Shown here: piece by piece, positions 41,929 to 50,395 of the stretch | Position numbering within the stretch: position 1 is the first letter of the stretch | Layout of the letters: every line of letters begins with the position of its first letter | Made by a program: the position numbers and the translations under genes | Source: Flammeovirga sp. EKP202 | GTDB lineage: Bacteria > Bacteroidota > Bacteroidia > Cytophagales > Flammeovirgaceae | NCBI RefSeq assembly: GCF_014534745.1 | Contig: NZ_JACVVP010000056.1 | Location: forward strand, 1-50,395 | Reading direction: 5' to 3' | Length of the DNA: 50,395 nt | The notes under the pieces: generated by a model | The model's database searches: none | What the model was told of the DNA's origin: nothing | Seen by the model: only the letters and a program-made list of their open reading frames with translations

Positions 41929-43182
41929 TCATACACTCTTTAAGTCAGGGAAATAATTATCGGCCAATTCTTCCGCTGTTTCCATGGCTCCATGTACTGT
42001 TGCACTGTGTCCATTTGTTCTACAAGCCTCTCCAATAAAGAATAATCTATTTTCTATTGGCTGCTTAAGATTTTCTCTTCCTTCCAAAGTGCCTTTTGTT
42101 GAATAAGAATAAGTTCCTTTTATAAATGGATCTTTGGTCCAGTCTTTTCCATGATGACTCATATACAATGACATCACCTCTATATCAGGATAGATTTCTT
42201 GTAAGTCATTTAATAAAACTTCCGCCAACTCATCATCTTCCAACTGATCCAATTCTTTTGATGCTTCGCCCATTAAATAGGCCACAATATGCTTGGGGTG
42301 AGAAGGACGTACCAGATAACTTGGGCATTTTTTACCGCCTATAATTTCCACTAAATCTTCATCCCAGAAAGTCTCTGAAAATTCAATAAATAATTTACGC
42401 CCTTTTCCAAAACCAATATCTTCTATCGCTTTTTGTTTTTCCATTGGAAGAGAGGGAGTGAAGTTTATTTTTTTCTCTTTTAAGACACCTAAAGGTACGC
42501 TGACAACTACATTATCGAATGGGAGTGTCTCTCCTTTATGCGTAAGAATCGATATTTGTTCCCCTTCATAATTGACATCTACAATCGGGGTGTTCAATTG
42601 AATTTTATCCTTTAATTTATCTTCAAAATAAGTTACTGCCGAGCTGTATCTGCCCCAGCTAAAATAGTTTTTATCACCCGATGACCAACGCCACTCTTCT
42701 TCTCCTAAAGTAGAAGCATGTACTTTTTCTACGTGAGCACTGTATTCGCTCAATATCCCTCTGATGACAAACTTTAGGTTGGGGTGATAAAGTCCTTTTT
42801 CTTTCAACGAATCTAACACTGACCCGTCATAATCTTCCTCTTCAATCGAATAAAAGTAATTTAATAATTGCTGTACTGTATCAGGCAAATGCTCGGTTGC
42901 ATCAAGGTCGGCTAATTTTTGATCATACCATATATATTCATTTCCAACTATTGGCTCTAACTTTTGATCTAGATGTTTCAACATTTCAAAAATGACACTT
43001 CTATTTCCGTGTATTTCAGCAGCACCCATTTCTAAAAATAAATGTTCGTGTATTGTTTGAGTGGCTATCCTGCCTCCTACTCTATTCGAAGCTTCAAAAA
43101 GTGAAACATCATAACCTAACTCCGTTAAAATGTGACCGGCATACAAGCCTGATATTCCTGCTCCAATTACTGCTACTTTCAT
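41929..43182 (-). CDS. FAD-dependent amine oxidase-like protein
   Basis: 417-aa flavoprotein of the monoamine/polyamine oxidase family. I start at 43182 (MKVAVIGAGISGLYAG...) because the FAD-binding dinucleotide fold begins directly there; an ATG at 43221 would add 13 residues. The GxGxxG motif is GAGISG, followed by the ribose-binding Glu in LFEASNRVGGR, and the C-terminal FAD motif LFFIGEACRTNGHSATVHGAMETAEELA. The middle substrate domain (about 90-300) includes WRWSSGDKNYFSWGRYSS. It probably oxidises an amine or related substrate with release of hydrogen peroxide in the cytoplasm; the substrate is unknown. It has no signal peptide. It is a single gene, and the closest family alternatives are phytoene-desaturase-like oxidoreductases. 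Confidence 0.5.
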   Translation of the reverse strand: MKVAVIGAGISGLYAGHILTELGYDVSLFEASNRVGGRIATQTIHEHLFLEMGAAEIHGNRSVIFEMLKHLDQKLEPIVGNEYIWYDQKLADLDATEHLPDTVQQLLNYFYSIEEEDYDGSVLDSLKEKGLYHPNLKFVIRGILSEYSAHVEKVHASTLGEEEWRWSSGDKNYFSWGRYSSAVTYFEDKLKDKIQLNTPIVDVNYEGEQISILTHKGETLPFDNVVVSVPLGVLKEKKINFTPSLPMEKQKAIEDIGFGKGRKLFIEFSETFWDEDLVEIIGGKKCPSYLVRPSHPKHIVAYLMGEASKELDQLEDDELAEVLLNDLQEIYPDIEVMSLYMSHHGKDWTKDPFIKGTYSYSTKGTLEGRENLKQPIENRLFFIGEACRTNGHSATVHGAMETAEELADNYFPDLKSV

Positions 43183-43392
43183 AAGATTTATTTGGTTTTC
43201 TTCTACATCGAAAATACTCAAATCACTACTATATAAAAAGTGATTTTCATCGTAGTGTTATCAAAAAGAAATCACGAAATATCAATTTCTGGCTTTTTAT
43301 GCCTCTGCTAGAAATTATTCGGTGATTATTACTAATTTAAACGTAACAATTCAGAAATGAGGGCGTATTAAAAACCCAAAAAAGAAAAAATT

Positions 43393-44139
43393 ATGATAAA
43401 AATTAATTCAACATTAGGCTCCAATGTCATCGGCTTCACAATTAATGGTAAAATTGATGAGGAAGGACTTCAAGAGTTTTTCAAGGCAATAGAAGAAAAA
43501 ACAAATGAAAATGGGAAAATAAAACTACTCGGTGAAATTGAAGCCATCGGAGGAGTTGAAGATTTCAAAGCGTTCATTGATTTATTAAAAACAAAAGCGA
43601 AAACCATTAAAGCACTGGAAAAATATGCTTTTGTAAGTGATACGGAATGGATGCAAAAAATATCTGGTATTGTAGACTTTATGATTCCAAATATTCCAAT
43701 CAAAATGTTTAAAACGGAAGAGCGTGATGAGGCTCTCGTATGGTTATTACAAAAAGAGGAAGCTTTCGTTCCAGGAATTCATAAAATAGAAGTGGAAGAC
43801 AATGACAACTTCCTAGCCTACCGTTTTACAGGAAAAATTAATCCTCAGGAGTATGTGGGGCTTGACAGTGAGTTTTCATCTCAGATCAACGCTGGCAAAC
43901 CTCTAAACCTTTATATGGAATTTGCAGGTTTTGAGGGGTACAGCAATATCTTAGCGATGTGGGACGACTTTAAAACAGGCATCAAATATTACTCTGATAT
44001 CAAAAAAGTAGCGATCGTAAACAGTGGGGAATGGATGGACTTTTTGGTGAAAATCGGTGATATTTTTACGCCTGGTATCAATATGGAACACTTTGAAGTG
44101 GCCGATAAAGAAAGGGCTAAAACTTGGTTGAATCGATAA
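43393..44139 (+). CDS. Duplicated SpoIIAA-like (STAS-type) protein
   Basis: 248-aa cytoplasmic protein made of two SpoIIAA-like domains (residues about 1-122 and 125-248). The halves share the same order of blocks: N-x-x-G-F/A-x-x-x-G-K-I near the start (IGFTINGKIDEEGLQEF; LAYRFTGKINPQEYVGL), then a strand before VEDFKAFIDLLK / YSNILAMWDDFK, then A-x-V-S/N-x-x-E-W-M (KYAFVSDTEWMQKI; KVAIVNSGEWMDFL) and a closing DEALVWLL / ERAKTWLN. This type is related to STAS/SpoIIAA proteins and is found in many bacteria; its role is not settled (lipid binding or stress response has been suggested). A single-domain ancestor duplicated. It lacks the conserved phosphorylatable Ser of sporulation SpoIIAA, as far as I can see. 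Confidence 0.5.
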   Translation: MIKINSTLGSNVIGFTINGKIDEEGLQEFFKAIEEKTNENGKIKLLGEIEAIGGVEDFKAFIDLLKTKAKTIKALEKYAFVSDTEWMQKISGIVDFMIPNIPIKMFKTEERDEALVWLLQKEEAFVPGIHKIEVEDNDNFLAYRFTGKINPQEYVGLDSEFSSQINAGKPLNLYMEFAGFEGYSNILAMWDDFKTGIKYYSDIKKVAIVNSGEWMDFLVKIGDIFTPGINMEHFEVADKERAKTWLNR

Positions 44140-44147
44140 AAAATAGA

Positions 44148-44178
44148 AAAGCACTGGCCATTCAACCAGTGCTTTTTT
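44148..44178 (+). terminator. Rho-independent terminator after the SpoIIAA-like gene
   Basis: AAAGCACTGG (44148-44157) pairs with CCAGTGCTTT and is followed by TTTT (to 44178), 8 bases after the stop codon. Confidence 0.5.
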
Positions 44179-44201
44179 ATGCCAGTGGGCACAGAATTTT
44201 A

Positions 44202-44410
44202 ATATTGTAAACTAGATTTTCGTTATTAATAATAGACATTTATTGTGGTTCGCGAGGACGTTTTAATAAAATGTCCCTACAATAACTGCAACTTAAAGAT
44301 TCTGCCACAAAATCCACTAGCGCGAATGTTAAGCGATAGCGTCATTCGTGCTTTAAAGATCATCAGAAATCTCCTGATTTCTAAACATCATAGGCACTCG
44401 AATAAAACAC
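44202..44410 (-). repeat. Intergenic repeat family, copy 4 (shortened, diverged)
   Basis: The left end ATTGTAAACTAGATTTTCGT matches the family end; the hairpin core GCGCGAATGTTAAGCGATAG is well kept, as is the CAGAAATCTCCTGATTTCTAA segment (split as CAGAAATCTCC and TGATTTCTAA). The interior between the end and the core is unrelated (GGTTCGCGAGGACG...). The right end has decayed against the stop codon of the outer-membrane factor gene. It lies between two convergent genes. Confidence 0.5.
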
Positions 44411-44412
44411 TT

Positions 44413-45810
44413 TTAGCTCCATCCGCCACCTAAGGCGTTATACAAGCGGATCAGTTCATTAATTTTTTCAAGCTTATTGTTGACTAATATAAGTTCTGCA
44501 TTCAGAAGATTCTGACGAGCCGTAATGACTTCCAAGTAATTGGCGGAACCTGAAACGAGAAGGTCTTGTGAATATTCTACGGCTAAACGGTAGGCTTCAC
44601 ATTCTGCTTCTTGGTTGAAGATTACTTCCTCTTGCTTGTCGATGATTAAGACTGAGTTTGAAACTTCCTGCCCTGCCAAAAGAATTTGCTTTTGGAAGTT
44701 GAGCAATGCTATTTTCTCTTCGCTTTGTGTCACCTCATATTGTGTTTTGATCTGACGTTGATTCCAGATCGGTTGGGTTGCTGAACCTAACACATTGAAT
44801 AAAAAGGAAGAGGGGTTAAACCAATCTTGTACTTGAATACTTTGAAGTCCCGCCGAGGCAGAAATTCTTAAAGAGGGATAGAAATTCGCCTTTGCAATAT
44901 TTACGTTTTCAAAAGTCCTGATCAAGTTGTACTCTGCCGCTTTTACGTCCGGTCGGTTTTCCAACAGCTGCATAGGTAATCCTACATCTAACTTAAAATC
45001 AAAACGGTCATTGAATACTGAGTCTCTTTCAATGGTGTGGTTGTTTTCTCCCATTAAGAAAGAAATGGCATTTTCTGAGATTTCAATATTCTTTTCTGCT
45101 TCTACCAACAATACTTTTGAATTGTAAAGTAAGGCTTCTGATTGCTTTACAGCGACCAATGTTAATTCACCTGCTTTGTAAAGTGCTTCGGTTACTTCAA
45201 GACTTTCCTCTCTCGATTTGATGGTTTTCAACAAAATTTCTCTTTGCTTATCAAAACCAATCAAGCGGTAATAATTAAAAGCGACTTGGCTTACTAAATC
45301 GGAAACAATGGCTTTCTTTACTTCCTCTTGTGTCAGCAAATTCATTCTTGAAGCTTCCGTTGTGGCTTTTAATTTACCCCAAATATCCGCTTCCCACGAC
45401 ATATCCACACCCACATTGTATTGCTGTTGATTTCCGAAAGCATTACCAATCGGTGTGTTCGCTGAGTTTTGAGTATAACCTGCGGAAACATTACCGTTAA
45501 TGGTCGGTAAGTTGATGCTCTTTCCTTGTTTATAAAATGACTTGGCAATTTCCACATTTTCCAATGCAATTCTCACATCGTAATTTTTGGTAATTGCTCT
45601 ATCAATATAATCCGTCAACAAACTGTCCTTAAAGAAATCTGACCAAATGATCTGCCCAAAATTCTGATCATGAGCTACATTTTCATTGCTGATTCTATAA
45701 AGTTCGTCGTTATCTATTTCTACTGTTCTTGTGTAATCTTTACGGACTAAACAAGAAGACACAAGCATACTTAAGAGCACACTTGATAGGATTAGTTTAG
45801 TATACTGCAT
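44413..45810 (-). CDS. Outer-membrane efflux lipoprotein (TolC/OprM/NodT type)
   Basis: 465-aa outer-membrane factor that forms the exit duct of the RND pump. Lipobox LVSSC (Cys20). Two TolC-type repeats are evident: IALENVEIAKSFYKQGKS and INGNVSAGYTQNSA in the first, ENRPDVKAAEYNLIRTFENVNIAKANFYPSLRISASAGL (block ENRPDVKAAEYNLIR, then NIAKANFYPSLRIS) in the second, then GSANYLEVITARQNLLNAELILVNNK and a final LYNALGGGW, all hallmarks of the NodT/OprM family. The length is normal. Its start overlaps the end of the pump gene by 14 bases, so the two are translationally coupled. Confidence 0.5.
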   Translation of the reverse strand: MQYTKLILSSVLLSMLVSSCLVRKDYTRTVEIDNDELYRISNENVAHDQNFGQIIWSDFFKDSLLTDYIDRAITKNYDVRIALENVEIAKSFYKQGKSINLPTINGNVSAGYTQNSANTPIGNAFGNQQQYNVGVDMSWEADIWGKLKATTEASRMNLLTQEEVKKAIVSDLVSQVAFNYYRLIGFDKQREILLKTIKSREESLEVTEALYKAGELTLVAVKQSEALLYNSKVLLVEAEKNIEISENAISFLMGENNHTIERDSVFNDRFDFKLDVGLPMQLLENRPDVKAAEYNLIRTFENVNIAKANFYPSLRISASAGLQSIQVQDWFNPSSFLFNVLGSATQPIWNQRQIKTQYEVTQSEEKIALLNFQKQILLAGQEVSNSVLIIDKQEEVIFNQEAECEAYRLAVEYSQDLLVSGSANYLEVITARQNLLNAELILVNNKLEKINELIRLYNALGGGWS

Positions 45811-48800
45811 GTTCTAGTTCTTCTTTTTCAGGTTTTTGAGGAGTACGCTTCGAAAATAGTTTTTCATGAATACCTTGGAAGACGACGAAGAGTACTGGAA
45901 TGAAAATCAGCCCCAATAAGGTACCAACCAACATACCCGCTACGGCACCCGTACCAATCGATCGGTTACCTGCTGCACCCACTCCTGTTGCCATTACTAG
46001 CGGCATTAAACCTAAGATAAATGCAAAGGATGTCATTAGGATAGGACGAATACGCTCTCTTGCACCTTCAATTGCGGCGTCATAAAGTGAGTAGCCTTCA
46101 TTCCTTCTTTGGAGGGCAAACTCAATAATCAGAATGGCGTTTTTCGCTAATAAACCGACCAACATAATCATGGCTACTTGGAAGTAAATATTGTTTTCCA
46201 ATCCTAACCAATTCGTAAATCCATATGCACCCAACACCCCAAAAGGAAGTGAGAAGAGTACCGCAAATGGAAGCACATAACTTTCATATTGGGCCGCCAA
46301 GAAAAGGTAAGTAAACAATATACTCAACATAAAGATGTATACTGATTGCCCTGAAGAACTGATCTCTTCTCTTGTCAAACCAGAGTAGGCTACTTCATAA
46401 TTAAGAGGCAATGTTTGTTCTGCTATTCTATTGATTTCAGCAATCGCTTCTCCTGAACTATGTCCTTGTACTACACCACCATTTACCGTTACGGCATTGT
46501 ACAGGTTGAACCTTTTGATGGATTGTGGACCGTATGTTCTTGACAACTTCACGAATTCCGAAATCTGCACCATTGTTCCTTCGCTGTTTCTTACGAACAT
46601 GTTGTCCAAACTCCCTTGGTTTTTACGGTCATCAGGCTTTGTCTGCATATTTACACGAAGCTGCTTACCGAATCTTGTGAAGTCCGCTACATAGTAACCA
46701 CCAATAAAACCTTGCATGGATTTGAAGATATCTCCTACCAATACTTTCGATTCTTTAGCTTTGGCTACATCAATTTCCATTTCTAATTGAGGGAAATTGA
46801 CATTGAATGAATTGGAAGCAAAGGCAATCACATCTGACTTTTGAATCTCAGTAGTAAAGTTCTTTGCCACTTCATCCAATCCTGATAATTGACCAGAAGC
46901 TTTATCCAAAATCTGGAATTCAAAACCATCCGAACTACCAAAACCTGGAATACTTGGAGGTACAAAGAAAATGGTTTTAGAAGTTTTGATATGTGCCGTA
47001 CGTTTTTTCAATTCGGCGATAATTCCTTTGATACTTGTCTCAGGCGTTGTTCTTTGATCATAATCTTTGAGAAGAACGAATCCTGTCGCATAAGAACTAC
47101 CTGCTCCTGAGAAGAAGTTGGAACCCGAACGCATCGATATAGAGTGCACCCCTTCTGTTCCTTTCATAGCTGCCAACATTTCTTCGGTCATGGCAAAAGT
47201 TCTGTCCATCGAAGAACCAATTGGTAATTCCATATTGATGAAAATTACACCTCTATCTTCTGAAGGAACGAAACCTGATGGAGTGTTCGCATCGAAATAA
47301 TAGATGCCACCAAAACTGAAAACCAAGGCTACTAATGTCAGCCATTTATGCTTTAAGAAAACTTCTAACGTTCTTGTGTATTTCTTTACACCTATATTAA
47401 AAGCTAAGTTGAAAGCCTCATAGAATTTATCCAAAAACGACCTCTTCTCCTCTCCTTCATGAGACTTCAAGAAAAGTACACAAAGGGCAGGACTCAACGT
47501 TAGGGCATTGACCGCGGAGATTAAAATCGAGATAATCAATGTCACACCAAACTGCTCATAGAATACCCCTGAAGGTCCTTTGATAAAGGTAATCGGAACG
47601 AATACCGCAGCCATTACTAATGTCACTGAGATAATTGCTCCCGAAATTTCACTCATGGCCTTACTTGTGGCCTTGTGCGAATCCTTCATTCCTCCATCCA
47701 TTTTAGCATGGACGGCTTCAACGACCACAATTGCATCATCCACTACAATACCAATGGCGAGTACTAAGGCAAAAAGGGTCAGCAAGTTTAAGGAATACCC
47801 TAAAACACCCAAGAAAAAGAAAGTACCGATAATGGCAACTGGTACGGCAATCGCTGGAATTAGTGTAGATTTAAAATCTTGTAAGAAGATTAAAACCACA
47901 AGGAATACCAAAATAAACGCTTCAATCAAGGTCATTTGTACCTTCTCCATAGAAGCCGTTAGGAACTTGTTTGTATCGTAATTGATCACGTATTTAATTC
48001 CATCAGGAAAAGACTTCTCTAATCGTTGTAGCTCTACGTGTAAGTTTTCGATTACCTCTTGTGCATTGGAACCTGGAGTTTGGAAAATACCAAAACTCAC
48101 ACTTGGATGACCCAACGTAATTGATTTTGTATCATAAGAAAAGGCATCCAATTCCACTTCCGCCACGTCTTTCAAACGCAGGAAACGACCATTTCCTTCC
48201 GAACGGATAATGATGTCCTTGTATTCTTCAGCTGTTTTATAACGCCCTTTATATTTGATCACAAACTCAAAAGGTGAACCTGAGTTTTGTCCTAATGCAC
48301 CTGCGGCTGCTTCTAAACTTTGCTCGTTGATGGCATTTTGAACATCCGCTGTTGTGACTGAATAGGTAGACATTTTTGCAGGATCAAGCCATATTCTCAT
48401 CGAATAGTCTCTCATACCAAAAACGCTTACAGAAGCCACACCTTTTACCCTTTGGATCTCCGGTTTCAATTGGATATTGAAATAGTTGGATACAAAAGTT
48501 TCGTCGTAATCTTTATTTTCTGAGTAAACTGCTGCATAAATCAAGGCAGAGTTTTCTTTCTTTTCAGTAATCACACCACTTCTAATCACCTCCGCAGGCA
48601 ATTTCGAATTGGCTCTGGCTACCCTGTTTTGTACGTTTACGGCTGCAACGTCAGGGTCTACCCCTTGTTCGAAGAATACCGTAATCGACGCAGCACCATC
48701 ATTGGATGCACTTGAAGTCATGTAGGTCATGCCTTCTACCCCATTGATTTGCTCTTCGATCGGCACAATTACACTTTCTAGAATAGTTTGTGAGCTTGCC

Positions 48801-48952
48801 CCCGGATAACTGGCCGTTACCGCTACAGTTGGTGGAGCAATATTCGGATATTGAGATACCGGTAAGTCCATATAACCCAATATCCCCAACAAAGTAATCA
48901 CTACAGAGATTACTGTTGACAATACAGGTCTGTCAATAAATTTTTGTAACAT
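45797..48952 (-). CDS. RND-family multidrug efflux pump (HAE-1, AcrB-like)
   Basis: 1,051-aa inner-membrane pump. It begins MLQKFIDRPVLSTVISVVI, the usual start of HAE-1 transporters, and has 12 membrane segments in two halves, each with a large periplasmic loop. Proton-relay residues are the Asp pair in IGIVVDDAIVVVEAVHA in membrane helix 4, and Lys in the second half (LVGLLAKNAILIIEFA). Porter-domain motifs VAAVNVQNRVARANSKLP and GSSMDRTFAMTEEML are normal. It exports hydrophobic or amphiphilic compounds through the adaptor and the TolC-like protein. It lies 18 bases downstream of the adaptor gene. The substrate is unknown; detergents, dyes or antibiotics are usual. Confidence 0.5.
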   Translation of the reverse strand: MLQKFIDRPVLSTVISVVITLLGILGYMDLPVSQYPNIAPPTVAVTASYPGASSQTILESVIVPIEEQINGVEGMTYMTSSASNDGAASITVFFEQGVDPDVAAVNVQNRVARANSKLPAEVIRSGVITEKKENSALIYAAVYSENKDYDETFVSNYFNIQLKPEIQRVKGVASVSVFGMRDYSMRIWLDPAKMSTYSVTTADVQNAINEQSLEAAAGALGQNSGSPFEFVIKYKGRYKTAEEYKDIIIRSEGNGRFLRLKDVAEVELDAFSYDTKSITLGHPSVSFGIFQTPGSNAQEVIENLHVELQRLEKSFPDGIKYVINYDTNKFLTASMEKVQMTLIEAFILVFLVVLIFLQDFKSTLIPAIAVPVAIIGTFFFLGVLGYSLNLLTLFALVLAIGIVVDDAIVVVEAVHAKMDGGMKDSHKATSKAMSEISGAIISVTLVMAAVFVPITFIKGPSGVFYEQFGVTLIISILISAVNALTLSPALCVLFLKSHEGEEKRSFLDKFYEAFNLAFNIGVKKYTRTLEVFLKHKWLTLVALVFSFGGIYYFDANTPSGFVPSEDRGVIFINMELPIGSSMDRTFAMTEEMLAAMKGTEGVHSISMRSGSNFFSGAGSSYATGFVLLKDYDQRTTPETSIKGIIAELKKRTAHIKTSKTIFFVPPSIPGFGSSDGFEFQILDKASGQLSGLDEVAKNFTTEIQKSDVIAFASNSFNVNFPQLEMEIDVAKAKESKVLVGDIFKSMQGFIGGYYVADFTRFGKQLRVNMQTKPDDRKNQGSLDNMFVRNSEGTMVQISEFVKLSRTYGPQSIKRFNLYNAVTVNGGVVQGHSSGEAIAEINRIAEQTLPLNYEVAYSGLTREEISSSGQSVYIFMLSILFTYLFLAAQYESYVLPFAVLFSLPFGVLGAYGFTNWLGLENNIYFQVAMIMLVGLLAKNAILIIEFALQRRNEGYSLYDAAIEGARERIRPILMTSFAFILGLMPLVMATGVGAAGNRSIGTGAVAGMLVGTLLGLIFIPVLFVVFQGIHEKLFSKRTPQKPEKEELEHAVY

Positions 48953-48970
48953 GAAATTGGAGTTAAGTCT

Positions 48971-50080
48971 TTATTTGAAAGTTGCTTTGTAAGTTTCTAA
49001 CACTTCGTCAACAGTAGTGGGTTTAGAAACGATTTTCTGACCTGAACGCACAATGTTTACACCTTCAGCAAGAATCTTATCCCCTTTTTGGATCCCTTCA
49101 TCTACTACCAATAACTTGTCCGTTTTAATGGTTGAAACCACCTTCTTTGTGTATAAAGAATCGCTCTCAGACACTCTGTACACTATCGTCTGACCTTGTT
49201 GCTCAAACGTAGATTGATAAGGAATCACCAACGCATCAGTCACCCTATTTTTCACGATCACACGAGCACTACTACCATCTCTCAAAATACCTTCCTGATT
49301 GGGGAACTTCGCTCTAAAAGACACCGAACCCGTTTCTTGGTTGATACTACCAGAAATCGTCACTATGTACCCTTCATTAGCATACATAGAACCATCCGCC
49401 AATTTTAATTGTACCGGAGGTAAGTTCTTGATTTTTTCTTCCATGTCTTTTCCTTTCACATCTTTCGTGAAAGAAAGGAAATCTCTCTCGTTCATAGAGA
49501 AATAAGCATACACATTCTGAATGTCAGATACCTCTGTCAGTGATTCGGTATTAGGTCCCACCAATGTACCTTGACGGAAATTAATAGATCCTACTACTCC
49601 ATTTACAGGGCTTGTGATCGTGGCGTAACTGATGTTAGCATAGATTGTGTTCAAGTTACTTTTCATCTCCGCCAATCTAGCTTCAGCGGTTTTCAATTGA
49701 ATTTCAGAGATCACTTTCTTTTCTACTAACGGACGTAAACGATCCACTTCCACCTCAGCTACTTCTACCTGAGCCTTGGCAGTTTGTACTTCTTCACTCA
49801 AAGAAGCCGTTTCAATATGAAACAGTTTTTGGCCTTTCCTTACTTTCTGGCCTTCATCTACATATACGGCATCAATATAGCCACTAATTTTTGCACGTAC
49901 TTCACTACTGACTTCACCTTTCACACTCGCAGGGTATGACTTCTCATAGGATACATCTCTTACCTCAGCCTCAACGACTTTATAGGGGTGGATTGGTTTC
50001 TTGTTTGTAGTCTGTTCATCTTTATTACACGATAGTACTAGAAGTGATAATAAAAGAATTAAGCTTTTGTTGTTGGACAT
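48971..50080 (-). CDS. RND efflux periplasmic adaptor lipoprotein (AcrA/MexA-like)
   Basis: 369-aa membrane-fusion protein. Lipobox LLVLSC (Cys18), so lipid-anchored in the inner membrane. The order is a barrel-sandwich half with SEVRAKISGYIDAVYVDEGQKVRKGQKLFHIE (blocks SEVRAKISGYIDAVYVDEG and KVRKGQKLFHIE), an alpha-hairpin of about 55 residues (AQVEVAEVEVDRLRPLVEKKVISEIQLKTAEARL, shown by AQVEVAEVEVDRLRPLVEKK), the second half YATITSPVNGVVGSINFRQG, and the beta-barrel and membrane-proximal domains (SVSFRAKFPNQEGILRDGSS; VIPYQSTFEQQGQTIVY). It is the first gene of the efflux operon, followed closely by the pump and duct genes. No local regulator gene is visible within the window on its upstream side. 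Confidence 0.5.
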   Translation of the reverse strand: MSNNKSLILLLSLLVLSCNKDEQTTNKKPIHPYKVVEAEVRDVSYEKSYPASVKGEVSSEVRAKISGYIDAVYVDEGQKVRKGQKLFHIETASLSEEVQTAKAQVEVAEVEVDRLRPLVEKKVISEIQLKTAEARLAEMKSNLNTIYANISYATITSPVNGVVGSINFRQGTLVGPNTESLTEVSDIQNVYAYFSMNERDFLSFTKDVKGKDMEEKIKNLPPVQLKLADGSMYANEGYIVTISGSINQETGSVSFRAKFPNQEGILRDGSSARVIVKNRVTDALVIPYQSTFEQQGQTIVYRVSESDSLYTKKVVSTIKTDKLLVVDEGIQKGDKILAEGVNIVRSGQKIVSKPTTVDEVLETYKATFK

Positions 50081-50395
50081 TATTATCCTGTTTGTTAGGG
50101 TTGATAATTAAGTTGTTGCGAAGTTCGAGCTTTTAATTTAATTGTTTAAACAAAAGTTGACTTGTTAGTATTTATTAAGAAATAAGAGATAGGAAAGTGG
50201 TGAGGTTTGGAGGGTGTTTGTGTCAAATTATTATTAACTGCCAGTTTATGTTGTTGCGTGTTGGATATGTTTTACTTTTAAGTTTCCTGCGTCTTCATTT
50301 TTTATTAACCTATTAAAGTGTATAGTTACCCCAGTAGTTCGGACTGTCTAAGCAGAAAAGATAATTATCTTTTTTTGAGAGATTCAGCTTCAAAC
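50081..50395. other. Upstream region of the efflux operon, to the window edge
   Basis: This 0.3 kb should contain the promoter of the leftward RND operon. It is AT-rich with no reading frame of note and no clear palindrome. Nothing else is recognised, and any regulator gene would be beyond the right edge. Confidence 0.5.

Noticed and set aside
44413-50080. TetR at 34780 as the local regulator of the RND operon
   Set aside because: It is 9 kb away with unrelated genes between, and the TATGTAA boxes are not seen upstream of the adaptor gene.

Overview
The window looks like chromosomal DNA of a marine, polysaccharide-degrading gliding member of the Bacteroidota, most like Cytophagales such as Flammeovirga. 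The reasons are the AT-rich sequence, the SusC/SusD pair, a hybrid two-component regulator with Reg_prop repeats, several sulfatases, a type IX secretion C-terminal domain, a GldF-like permease, lipoprotein signal peptides and the near absence of Shine-Dalgarno sequences. The genus is an inference. I saw no tRNA, rRNA, CRISPR array, transposase or phage gene.

Region 1 (about 1-31,000) is a polysaccharide-utilisation locus (PUL). Two gene sets diverge from a 0.45 kb control region at 11,306-11,777. Leftward run a GH3 lipoprotein, an alpha/beta esterase, two S1 sulfatases and a giant protein of CBM-like and atrophied-Ig domains that runs off the left edge. Rightward run SusC, SusD, a sulfatase fused to a GH10-type glycosidase, a SusE/F-position surface lipoprotein, the hybrid two-component regulator (HTCS), two tandem YD-repeat-like lipoproteins, and a second GH3 of the beta-xylosidase type. 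My reading is that the locus captures and degrades a sulfated, possibly acylated, xylose-containing algal glycan. Sulfatases and the esterase would remove decorations, the GH10 module would cut the backbone, SusCD would import oligosaccharides, and the GH3 enzymes would finish them. The substrate is an inference.

Region 2 (about 31,400-44,150) holds core and poorly known genes: a small lipoprotein, a polyprenyl synthase joined to gldF, a DUF4251 protein, a TetR regulator, a TMEM175/DUF1211 membrane protein, an orphan ParA with a very small partner whose N-terminus resembles the ParA-activating tip of ParB, an FG-GAP/type IX secreted protein, two unknown genes, a DUF2911 protein, an amine-oxidase-like flavoprotein and a duplicated SpoIIAA-like protein.

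Region 3 (44,413-50,080) is a complete leftward tripartite RND efflux operon (adaptor, pump, outer-membrane factor).

A non-coding repeat family cuts across these regions: four copies (two of about 0.39-0.40 kb, two shortened) with terminal inverted repeats around GTAAACTAA and conserved internal hairpins, all in intergenic gaps. With the sulfatase-GH10 fusion and the ParA/small-partner pair, it is the most noteworthy content.
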